A stretch of 7,262 nucleotides of DNA from Chitinophagaceae bacterium (GTDB lineage: Bacteria > Bacteroidota > Bacteroidia > Chitinophagales > Chitinophagaceae). The stretch spans positions 1-7,262 of the forward strand of contig DPFD01000221.1 of NCBI GenBank assembly GCA_003534175.1. The letters are read 5' to 3'. The notes beneath the pieces were generated by a model, which saw nothing but the letters and a program-made list of their open reading frames with translations, ran no database searches and was not told the DNA's origin. Shown here one piece after another: positions 1 to 6,950 of the stretch. Within the stretch, counting starts at the first letter, position 1. Every line of letters starts with the position of its first letter. The translations under genes and the position numbers were made by a program.

Positions 1-61
1 GGGGTCGAACCTAATTCGTTCAACATAATTTCTATAAATATTCTATCCCTTCGGGATAGAA
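1..61. repeat. Hairpin repeat: 9-bp palindrome plus half-palindrome at window edge
   Basis: Positions 41-49 and 53-61 form a perfect 9-bp stem (TTCTATCCC / GGGATAGAA) around a 3-base loop. Thirty AT-rich bases away, positions 1-10 read GGGGTCGAAC, which would be the right half of a second hairpin whose other arm lies outside the window. Read on the minus strand, the order is hairpin, then TATTTATAGAAA-like spacer, then GTTCGACCCC. I recall short hairpins joined by such a spacer as dispersed intergenic repeats in Bacteroidota, but cannot confirm the family here. There is no T-run directly after the stem on either strand, so a standard intrinsic terminator is less likely. The stem is seen; membership of a repeat family is inferred. 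Confidence 0.5.
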
Positions 62-403
62 GGCAATAACAAGCCATTTAATATGCAGCAAAACCCATCA
101 TACATAAAAACACTTATTCAAACCCCAACTCCCTTTTTCATATTATTTTGTTTGGTAATATATTTTTCTATTTTTATATAGGTGTCAGAGCATCTGTTAC
201 CTGGGTTGTGTGGATGATATGCACTTCATAAAATCTACCTTCCTCATTTCACCTCTTTAATCATAATGAACTCCTGATAGCATCAATTTGCTTGAACTAT
301 TATGAACTTTTAAAACACCTTTCGCGATTTTATAAAAGTAAATGAACATGGTGTTCAATCCATTCATTGCATTGAATACGATTAAATTCTAAAATGATTT
401 TGT
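62..403. other. AT-rich intergenic region without a gene
   Basis: I see no credible reading frame, tRNA or rRNA in this stretch. It is AT-rich, especially around 140-180. Two small dyads sit near its right end: TGAACA-TGG-TGTTCA at 343-357 and ATTCA-TTGCAT-TGAAT at 362-377. It presumably carries the promoter of the TPR lipoprotein gene, but no clean copy of the Bacteroidota -33/-7 pattern was found at a workable distance from the start codon. Confidence 0.6.
343..357. promoter_or_regulatory. Candidate operator dyad upstream of TPR lipoprotein gene
   Basis: A perfect 6-bp inverted repeat, TGAACA and TGTTCA, is separated by TGG and lies 46 bases before the ATG at 404. The placement fits a dimeric regulator's site, but a dyad of this size is not very improbable by chance in 400 bases and no cognate regulator is known. 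The GAAC/GTTC half-sites recall Bacillus-type LexA boxes, but the spacing is 5 rather than 4, so I do not call it that. Confidence 0.2.
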
Positions 404-2122
404 ATGAATAGAGCGCATCTAATTATTTTCTCAGCTTTACTACTTGCCGGGTGCGCACGGAATGACAAGACTAAAGTAAATGCAACAGAAAAAATGGGTT
501 GCTATACCCCAAAAACAACCGATAGTGATTGGTATACCTCCGGCAAAAAAGCACCGAGGTTTAAAGGATTGGAAGGAATAGATTTTAAAATCTCAACTAC
601 AAATCCGGAAGTTCAGGAATATTTCAATCAGGCAATGATGCTGTCGTATGGGTTTAATCATGCAGAAGCAGCCCGTTCTTTTTATGAGGCCACGCGGCTG
701 GATTCCAACTGTGCCATGACCTACTGGGGATATGCCTATGTATTGGGCCCCAATTACAACGGCGGAATGGAAAATGACCATTATGAACGCGCCTATAATG
801 CCGCCAATAAAGCGTTGATGTTATCTCAGCATGTAACCGAAAAGGAACTCCGGCTGATTAAAGCTTTAAACACCCGATATACTGCACAACCACCGGAAGA
901 CCGGTCAGCCTTAGATAAAACATATTCCGCAGAAATGAAGAAAGTATATCAACAGTTTCCAAACGATCCGGACATTGGAGCTTTGTATGCTGAATCACTG
1001 ATGAACCTGCACCCTTGGGATTTGTATGATAAGCAAACACAATTGCCCAAGGCATGGACCGCTGAACTGATTGCAGTGTTGGAGCATCTGATTAAAATAA
1101 ACCCGAAACATCCCGGGGCGCATCACTTTTATATTCACGCCATGGAGGCTTCTGCAACTCCTGAAAAGGCATTAGCCAGTGCCGGCCTGCTGGACACCCT
1201 TGTTCGAGGTTCTGGACATTTACTGCACATGCCCTCGCATATTTATATCAACACCGGCGATTACCACTTAGGCACACTGTCCAATCTCCGTGCAGTTGAA
1301 ACAGACAGTATATACACTACTGCCTGTCATGCACAAGGTGTATATCCACTGGCCTATTATCCGCATAATTATCATTTTTTAACCGCCACTGCTGTTTTGG
1401 AAGGGAATTCAAAACTATCCTGGATTGCAGCAAAAAAGATGCAGCAACACACCCCAACCGATATTATGAGAGAGCCGGGCTGGGGCACCTTACAGCACTA
1501 TTATTCCATCCCCTATTACGTTGCTGTAAAATTTGCGCTATGGGATAGTATCCATGCATTACCACGTCCGGAAAAAGATCTGGTATATCCTACCGCTATC
1601 TGGCATTATGCAAAGGGAATGGCTTATCTGGGAAAAGGAGATATCCCTAAAGCTCAAAAAATATCTGATAGTTTAAAAATGCTGGCGAAAGATACTGCCC
1701 TGCAACACCTCACCGTGTGGAACATAAACACCACAGCCGATCTTGTTCAAATTGCATCGTTCGTATTATCGGCTGAAATTGCAGCCAAACAGAATCAAAT
1801 GGAATCATCCATTCATTGGCTAAATGAAGCGATTAAAATTGAAGATGCACTGAATTATAATGAACCTCCAGATTGGTTCTTTTCTGTGAGGCATCATTTA
1901 GGAAACATACTACTGAAAGCCGGAAAATATCCGGAAGCAGAAAATGTATACCGCAACGATTTAAAAAAATGGAAAAAAAATGGATGGGCACTTATCGGAT
2001 TGTATCAATCACTGGTATACCAGAAAAAGGATGATGAAGCAAAAAGGATACAGACAGCTTTTAATGAAGCATGGCAATATGCAGATGTTGAGATAAAGTC
2101 TTCTTCGCCACTGCCCAACTAA
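404..2122 (+). CDS. TPR-repeat lipoprotein with conserved histidine motifs, function unknown
   Basis: This 572-residue protein begins with a lipoprotein signal: N2-R3, a hydrophobic stretch at residues 4-15 and lipobox L-A-G-C with C17 as the lipidated residue. It is therefore expected in the envelope, anchored to a membrane. Residues about 66-115 and 495-550 have the helical A/Y/G spacing of tetratricopeptide repeats, and helical repeats probably fill most of the chain. The middle carries three histidine clusters: H240-H241-x3-H245-x2-E248, G-H272-x2-H275-M-P-S-H279, and Y-Y-P-H321-N-Y-H324-F. I recall these motifs as the shared core of a family usually annotated only as TPR protein; no reaction is established. 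The clusters could form a metal or active site, which is inference. The ATG at 404 is chosen because it directly precedes the lipoprotein signal; there is no clear ribosome binding site. The next gene follows after 148 bases in the same direction, with no strong terminator between. Confidence 0.85.
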   Translation: MNRAHLIIFSALLLAGCARNDKTKVNATEKMGCYTPKTTDSDWYTSGKKAPRFKGLEGIDFKISTTNPEVQEYFNQAMMLSYGFNHAEAARSFYEATRLDSNCAMTYWGYAYVLGPNYNGGMENDHYERAYNAANKALMLSQHVTEKELRLIKALNTRYTAQPPEDRSALDKTYSAEMKKVYQQFPNDPDIGALYAESLMNLHPWDLYDKQTQLPKAWTAELIAVLEHLIKINPKHPGAHHFYIHAMEASATPEKALASAGLLDTLVRGSGHLLHMPSHIYINTGDYHLGTLSNLRAVETDSIYTTACHAQGVYPLAYYPHNYHFLTATAVLEGNSKLSWIAAKKMQQHTPTDIMREPGWGTLQHYYSIPYYVAVKFALWDSIHALPRPEKDLVYPTAIWHYAKGMAYLGKGDIPKAQKISDSLKMLAKDTALQHLTVWNINTTADLVQIASFVLSAEIAAKQNQMESSIHWLNEAIKIEDALNYNEPPDWFFSVRHHLGNILLKAGKYPEAENVYRNDLKKWKKNGWALIGLYQSLVYQKKDDEAKRIQTAFNEAWQYADVEIKSSSPLPN

Positions 2123-2270
2123 AAATAGTAATGAAGTAATCCAACAAGACTCATTCTGTTATATACGTTCAATGATTAAACCCTTTACCTCACATCGTTC
2201 AACCCCTACTCCATTAACCTGCAAATTCGTACCTTGTGTGGAATTTAATTATCAGATTAAACACCTCAGT

Positions 2271-2582
2271 ATGAGCAATCGATTTACAGCCATTTGCCTG
2301 ATGCTGGCCACCACCGTATTTTTCACGGCATGCAACGAAGAAACCAGAAATCAAAATGCCATGGAAGAACAACACAAACACGAATCGCACAACCATATGG
2401 AAGGTAGTGGCGATAAGGATGCCTTCAGACATATTGAGTTCGCTTCTGCCTACGATACTATTTGCGGGATGCCCCTAAAAGCCGGCATTGCCGACACATT
2501 GCTGGTAGATGGGAAAATTTATGGTTTCTGTGCAACCGAGTGCAAAGATTCATTTAAAGCGATGCTGGAGGAGAAAAAATAA
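2271..2582 (+). CDS. Small lipoprotein with His-rich linker and YHS metal-binding domain
   Basis: From the ATG at 2271 this is a 103-residue protein. I prefer this start to the in-frame ATG at 2172 because the shorter form opens with a proper lipoprotein signal: R4, hydrophobic residues 6-19, and lipobox F-T-A-C with C21. The longer form would bury that signal behind 33 unrelated residues. After C21 comes an acidic C-N-E-E start and a His-rich linker (H35, H37, H40, H42). Residues about 57-99 match the YHS domain: C65 in the C-G-M motif, then G-F-C87-x3-C91 and F95. YHS domains occur in heavy-metal proteins such as copper ATPases and metal chaperones, so a role in binding copper or another soft metal in the envelope is plausible. 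The sequence does not show which metal. It is convergent with the response regulator gene, 28 bases away. A weak TACCTTGTG element at 2230-2238 may be a degenerate -7 box. Confidence 0.85.
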   Translation: MSNRFTAICLMLATTVFFTACNEETRNQNAMEEQHKHESHNHMEGSGDKDAFRHIEFASAYDTICGMPLKAGIADTLLVDGKIYGFCATECKDSFKAMLEEKK

Positions 2583-2610
2583 TGCTACAAAAGGTGTTTT
2601 AATCTGCTCA

Positions 2611-3246
2611 CTACACCAACTTCTCATTGATTGCCTTACTCACAGCTTCTATCTGTGAACGCACCTGTAACTTTTCGTAGATTCTTTTGATATGGGTGCG
2701 CACGGTATCAATGCTGATATCCAACTCTGCTCCAATCATTTTGAAACTGTTGCCCTGTGCCAGCAACTGTAACGTCTCTTTTTCGCGGGCAGTTAAATGG
2801 TAGGCGTTCGCCGGCGCCTGCTGATGCATACTGTTGATGATCATGCGGGCAACCGACGGACTCATAGGTGCTCCCCCCGACATCACCTCATGGATGGCGT
2901 CAATTAGTTTATCACTCACATATTTCTTTAGTAAATAACCATTGGCTCCTGCCGCCATAGCATTCAATACATGTACATTGTCATCAAACACGGTGAGCAT
3001 GATGATCTGTGTTTTCTGATCAAACACCCGAATGCGCCTAACCGCCTCAACCCCGGTAGTTCCGGGCATATCAATATCCATCAATACTACATCAGGCTTA
3101 TCGTTTTTGATAGCCTCTTCAACCTGCTCCCCATTCGAGTACTGGCTCACCACAATAAACTCACCGGATAATTCCAGGAGATTCAACAAGCTGGCCCGAA
3201 GGGAATCATTGTCTTCAAATACTGTTATGAGTATGGGTGCTGACAT
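2611..3246 (-). CDS. Two-component response regulator, NarL/LuxR (FixJ) type
   Basis: This 211-residue protein has an N-terminal receiver domain (about residues 4-120) and a C-terminal LuxR-type helix-turn-helix (about 148-208). Receiver residues are complete: acidic pocket E11-D12, phosphoacceptor D57 in the L-M-D-I-D-M-P-G motif, T85 and K107. The DNA-binding half shows L-T-x-R-E at 151-155 and the recognition segment around S178-T184 with T181-V182-R183-T184-H185. It should bind DNA as a dimer after phosphorylation and control transcription in the cytoplasm. The ATG start is 50 bases downstream of the stop of the histidine kinase on the same strand, and no separate promoter is evident, so the two are probably cotranscribed and form a cognate pair. 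HisKA_3 kinases commonly pair with NarL-type regulators, which supports this. Target genes cannot be read from the window. Confidence 0.95.
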   Translation of the reverse strand: MSAPILITVFEDNDSLRASLLNLLELSGEFIVVSQYSNGEQVEEAIKNDKPDVVLMDIDMPGTTGVEAVRRIRVFDQKTQIIMLTVFDDNVHVLNAMAAGANGYLLKKYVSDKLIDAIHEVMSGGAPMSPSVARMIINSMHQQAPANAYHLTAREKETLQLLAQGNSFKMIGAELDISIDTVRTHIKRIYEKLQVRSQIEAVSKAINEKLV

Positions 3247-3296
3247 GTATCAATGTATGCAATTTACAGTCGTATTATTTAATGTTTCTCCCCTCA

Positions 3297-6200
3297 TCAT
3301 GTGATGCGCTTAACAAGTTCCACCATGGTTCCTTTTCCTTCTGCAGGAACCACGCGCAACGTAGCTGAAATTTCATCGGCACGTGATTGCATATTCCTCA
3401 GTCCGTTTCCTGAAAACCCAGGATTCATGCGGAATCCAACTCCATTATCCGTAACCCTCAATACAATTTCCTGTTCGCTCACCAACAACTCAATATCAAT
3501 TTGAGTAGCCCGGCTGTATTTCACCGCATTATGAAGCGCTTCTTTGTAAATAAGGTATAGGTCTTTCCGCTCTTCCAGATTCAGCAATGTGGTATCCGTA
3601 ATTTCTGAGGTAATAAAATTTGCCTTGATGCCCGCAGGTTCTAGCAACTCCGCGGCAAACTCCTTCATACGGAACAGCAGCTGATCGATACTATCGTTGG
3701 AGGGATTGATTGCCCAAACAATATCACTCATATTCTCCATCATCTCAGCCGAATGCGATTTTATCTTATCCAGATAGGTTTCTACGGTATGCGTATCCTT
3801 GGTTTTACTCATCGCCACCGTACTCAAGATATTAATACTGGTTAAAACCGAACCCATCTCATCATGCAAATCCCTCGCAATTTTAGTGCGCAATCTTTCC
3901 TCCGTCATGAATTTAGAAATGCGTTCAGCACAAATGGCAGCAATCTTTTTAAGCATACGTAAATCTCTTCGCTTAAAATAATTTTTACGGAGATGTTCTG
4001 CATCAATTACACCAAACACTTTTCCATCAATGAGTATAGGGACTGTAATTTCAGACAACCGAATGGCATCATCCACCACATACCGTTTATCTTTCAGTGT
4101 ATTGGATATACGCTCTGCCTTTCCAGTGGCACCTACTGAACCTACCACGCCTGTTCCAACGGGCAGTTCAATCTGATTATAAATTTCACGCATCTGCCCC
4201 GGTTTTTTAGGGCCCGCAGCCGACCGCTGTATAAACACGTTGCGTTTTTCATCCAACTGATACACTACACAGTCTGGATAACCTAATAAATGAACGCAGT
4301 TGGTTGCCACATCCCAGAAAATATCTTCCACACTATTCTTGCCATATAATGAAGTTGCAAACTGATTCAAAATCCTTTCATCACGAATACGACTTTTAAG
4401 TTGATGCATCACGCGCCACACAATCCAGATGATACAAGATAACATGAGGAGCATGAACCACCATGTATCATAGAATGGTGGCATGATATGAATTTGAAAA
4501 GGCACGCTTCGGACAAGTTCCTTACCAGACAAATCAGTTGCCCTCACCTGAAAGGAATAATTCCCTTTGGTAAGATTTTGATAAGGTGCTGTCATTGCAG
4601 GACCCGCGTTTATCCATCCCTTATCAAACCCATCCATTTTATATTGATACAAAACCGGACTGGCGCCGTAATACAATCCGGCGAAGTGTATGTGGAGTTT
4701 TTTGTGATGCACCGGAAGCGTAAACAGATTAGGCTTCAACGTTTTCACTGTACCTGCCTCTGTTATTATTTCATCCACAACAATTTTAAATGGATGCACT
4801 CTTGTCTCTTGCTGATGATTGTAAAAAAATAAACCACCCGCAACCGGAACTAAAATAGTTTCCTCACCCTCATCAAAAAACATTCGGTGTGGAGTTTCAA
4901 CAAACGAGCCAAAGGAAGAAAAGGTGGAGACAAACGGAATAGTGAATTCTTTATCCGGACGATCAATATCAATATATGAAACCCCTTTACGTGATAACAG
5001 GTACAATGTATTCCCCTTCCCCTTTTTCAACGACAGGTACTCATTGTGCATTAACCCGTTCAACATACTGAACGACTGAAAAGCGTCGTGCACGGGCATA
5101 TCCGAACGAAATCTGAAAATGCCTCCGGCGTGTGTAGCGGCCCACAAAGCACCGCGACCGTCGCGTTCAAGATCATTCACCAGATTCAGGGGTTTATACA
5201 AGGGTTGTTTCAGGTTTTCACTAAAAACCTCCATGGTTTGGGTAGATATGTGGTAACGGTGTAAATCACTGCCATAGGTGGATATCCACATAAACTGCCC
5301 GTTGCCATCGGCTTTCAGTGCTGTAGCTCCTTTTAATAGAAAGGTATCATTAGTAGTAACAATGCGCCTGAACTCGTTATGCAATGCACTGAAGTAAAAA
5401 ACACCTTCACCAAAGGTGGAAAACCAGGTATTGCCCCATGCATCTTCCTGCACATCATTAAACTGCACACCGGTAATATCAAATGGGGTGGAGAACGGTT
5501 TAAAGGTGCCCGTAGAAGTTTGGTAACGGTAAACTACAGACGAAGTTAGCAACCAAATGGTACCGGCTACTTTTTTAATTGAAAGACAGGGAGGCAACTG
5601 CTTACCGGACGCATCCGTTTGCACTTGCTTAATTTGTCCCGATTTTTTATCCAGCAAAAAAACTCCTGCGGGTTGAGTAGCCGTAACAAAATACAGTTGC
5701 AGTGAATCATCATACCATACACTCGTCATACGATTATTCCCTTCTTTATCCGACGCCGTGGTAAGAGGCAGGAACCGAACGGCATGATTTCGATGTTCCA
5801 TTAAACTGAAACCATTGGGTGTTGCAACCCAATTCAGTTGCTGATCATCCCTGTATACTCTTTTCACCCCTCCGGGAGGAATGGAAAAACCGAGGCCGGG
5901 TACGTGATGCATTAGTACCGGCATTTCACTTCCATACCGTATGATTCCACCCGGGGAGGCCAGCCAGATTTCATCCGCTTCGTAAGTATTCAACTGAATG
6001 GAAGGATACGGTTCAGCAACAGGCTGATGCATGCTGAAATTCATTTTATCTACATCATACACCCACAGGTCTCCACTCTCGGTTACCAGCAAAACCCTTC
6101 TGCGCAGGGAATCCCATTGCATATCAACTAACTGATCATTGTATCCGCCACCCATAAAGGTGAATTTTTTCGTGCGGATGTTTAGCATCACCAATCCCTT

Positions 6201-6833
6201 ATTGGTACCAAGCCAACAGGTATCGCTGTCTGTTTTTGCAAACCGTAGGATGGAATGATATCCTTTCGGCGTTTGCACACCGCTGATGGTTTTTATAAAA
6301 CCCGGCCAGTCGTACAATGTAAACACATCTTTCGTTTCATCAAAAGCTGCAAAAGAGAACACATCAGAAGCAATCCATAATTTCCCTTGTGCATCCATCT
6401 CAATATCCCACACCAGATTATTGGGCAAGGCATTGGTCTTATTTTCGCCATCGGGCATCCAGTGCGACCATTTTCCGGTTTGATGATCGAGTTTGTTTAG
6501 ACCGTTCATGGTAGCCACCCAAATATTCCCGGCACTGTCGCCGGTGATGTCGTTAATAATTTCGTTTGATATAGACTGACTGCTGGTAGGTTGAAACACC
6601 CTGAACGAATGGCCGTCATAACGATTCAGTCCGTTTCGCGTGCCAATCCACATATAACCATGCACGTCCTTATAAAAACACGTTACACGGTTATCGCTGA
6701 GGCCTTGTTGCTCCGTGTAGGTTCTGACAAACTGATAATGCTGCGCAGAAGCTGAATGAAACTGCAGCATCCAACCCAGTGCAAACAACATGTAAACGGC
6801 GGTGTATCTCAATTGTACCGGATGTTTTACCAA
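3297..6833 (-). CDS. Sensor histidine kinase: periplasmic Reg_prop propeller, Y_Y_Y, GAF, HisKA_3
   Basis: In the longest frame (1178 residues), residues 1-31 form a signal peptide ending in S-A-S-A. Residues about 32-690 are repeated propeller blades of the Reg_prop type, clearest at 49-77 (W-I-G-T-x-x-G-L-N-R-Y-D), 92-117 and 203-217; the length suits two seven-bladed propellers. A Y_Y_Y domain follows (about 709-783), then one transmembrane helix (790-809) and a cytoplasmic GAF domain (about 820-972). The kinase core has the HisKA_3 phosphoacceptor H990 in A-R-D-L-H-D-E, the N box with E1098 and N1102, D129-type ATP-lid residue D1129 in D-N-G-V-G-F, and the G-rich loop G1142-N-G-L. No receiver or AraC domain is fused; the partner is the adjacent NarL-type regulator. 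It should autophosphorylate on H990 in response to a periplasmic ligand and perhaps a GAF signal. The start is uncertain: codon 1 is TTG and lies inside a TATATTTG promoter box, so TTG at 6812 or ATG at 6791 is more likely. Confidence 0.93.
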   Translation of the reverse strand: MVKHPVQLRYTAVYMLFALGWMLQFHSASAQHYQFVRTYTEQQGLSDNRVTCFYKDVHGYMWIGTRNGLNRYDGHSFRVFQPTSSQSISNEIINDITGDSAGNIWVATMNGLNKLDHQTGKWSHWMPDGENKTNALPNNLVWDIEMDAQGKLWIASDVFSFAAFDETKDVFTLYDWPGFIKTISGVQTPKGYHSILRFAKTDSDTCWLGTNKGLVMLNIRTKKFTFMGGGYNDQLVDMQWDSLRRRVLLVTESGDLWVYDVDKMNFSMHQPVAEPYPSIQLNTYEADEIWLASPGGIIRYGSEMPVLMHHVPGLGFSIPPGGVKRVYRDDQQLNWVATPNGFSLMEHRNHAVRFLPLTTASDKEGNNRMTSVWYDDSLQLYFVTATQPAGVFLLDKKSGQIKQVQTDASGKQLPPCLSIKKVAGTIWLLTSSVVYRYQTSTGTFKPFSTPFDITGVQFNDVQEDAWGNTWFSTFGEGVFYFSALHNEFRRIVTTNDTFLLKGATALKADGNGQFMWISTYGSDLHRYHISTQTMEVFSENLKQPLYKPLNLVNDLERDGRGALWAATHAGGIFRFRSDMPVHDAFQSFSMLNGLMHNEYLSLKKGKGNTLYLLSRKGVSYIDIDRPDKEFTIPFVSTFSSFGSFVETPHRMFFDEGEETILVPVAGGLFFYNHQQETRVHPFKIVVDEIITEAGTVKTLKPNLFTLPVHHKKLHIHFAGLYYGASPVLYQYKMDGFDKGWINAGPAMTAPYQNLTKGNYSFQVRATDLSGKELVRSVPFQIHIMPPFYDTWWFMLLMLSCIIWIVWRVMHQLKSRIRDERILNQFATSLYGKNSVEDIFWDVATNCVHLLGYPDCVVYQLDEKRNVFIQRSAAGPKKPGQMREIYNQIELPVGTGVVGSVGATGKAERISNTLKDKRYVVDDAIRLSEITVPILIDGKVFGVIDAEHLRKNYFKRRDLRMLKKIAAICAERISKFMTEERLRTKIARDLHDEMGSVLTSINILSTVAMSKTKDTHTVETYLDKIKSHSAEMMENMSDIVWAINPSNDSIDQLLFRMKEFAAELLEPAGIKANFITSEITDTTLLNLEERKDLYLIYKEALHNAVKYSRATQIDIELLVSEQEIVLRVTDNGVGFRMNPGFSGNGLRNMQSRADEISATLRVVPAEGKGTMVELVKRIT

Positions 6834-6838
6834 ATATA
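6831..6838 (-). promoter_or_regulatory. Candidate -7 promoter box of the kinase-regulator operon
   Basis: The minus strand reads TATATTTG here, a perfect match to the Bacteroidota -7 pattern TAnnTTTG. No TTG is present 19-21 bases upstream, so the -33 element is missing or degenerate, which lowers confidence. Transcription would begin near 6826, leaving about 14 bases before the TTG at 6812 and about 35 before the ATG at 6791. The last three bases of the box are the TTG that opens the longest reading frame. Confidence 0.4.
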
Positions 6839-6902
6839 CTGGTTAAAAGATGGAATCGTATAGAGGAGGATTTTACATGAGTAAAAATTAAATCATACCT
6901 TT

Positions 6903-6933
6903 TTGTCTTATTTTATTTTTTGTTGTATATTTG
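6903..6933 (+). promoter_or_regulatory. Bacteroidota-type promoter of the Rrf2 gene
   Basis: TTG at 6903-6905 (within TTTTG) and TATATTTG at 6926-6933 are separated by exactly 20 bases. This fits the known Bacteroidota housekeeping pattern TTG-N19-21-TAnnTTTG. The start of transcription would fall about 10-12 bases before the ATG at 6951, giving a very short leader. The spacer is T-rich. Rrf2 regulators often repress their own gene, and the site would overlap this region, but no convincing palindrome was found. Confidence 0.75.
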
Positions 6934-6950
6934 CATTGAAATTAAAGGAT

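Noticed and set aside
1..11. Minus-strand GGTTCGACCCC resembles a tRNA T-arm (TTCGA loop).
   Set aside because: The neighbouring sequence does not fold into D and anticodon arms, and the bases are better explained as one arm of a palindromic repeat.
372..402. A promoter-like pair, TTG at 372-374 and TGATTTTG at 395-402 with a 20-base spacer, before the TPR lipoprotein gene.
   Set aside because: The -7 box has a mismatch at the key A, and transcription would begin at or after the start codon at 404, which would remove the lipoprotein signal.
2172..2270. In-frame N-terminal extension of the YHS lipoprotein from the ATG at 2172.
   Set aside because: It would place 33 polar residues before a complete lipoprotein signal peptide, which would be non-functional internally.
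310..2602. A 13-base inverted match, TTAAAACACCTTT at 310-322 and its complement at 2590-2602, flanking the two plus-strand genes like the ends of a mobile element.
   Set aside because: About one such match is expected by chance in a window of this size, there is no transposase, and no target duplication was seen.
2589..2617. Possible intrinsic terminator for the minus-strand operon: GGTGT, 15-base loop, ACACC, then TTTT.
   Set aside because: The stem is only 5 bp and the loop is long, so it is too weak to call. The 28-base convergent gap has no stronger hairpin.
4488..4832. A 114-codon plus-strand open frame opposite the kinase gene.
   Set aside because: It lies antisense within the Y_Y_Y and membrane-helix coding region, with no recognisable domain or start signal. 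It is a shadow of the real gene.
6863..6891. On the plus strand, a strong GAGGAGGA Shine-Dalgarno-like sequence 7 bases before ATG and a 4-codon frame (M-S-K-N-stop), which resembles a leader peptide of the Rrf2 gene.
   Set aside because: It lies upstream of the well-supported Rrf2 promoter (6903-6933), so it would not be in that transcript, and Bacteroidota make little use of Shine-Dalgarno sequences. Probably chance.
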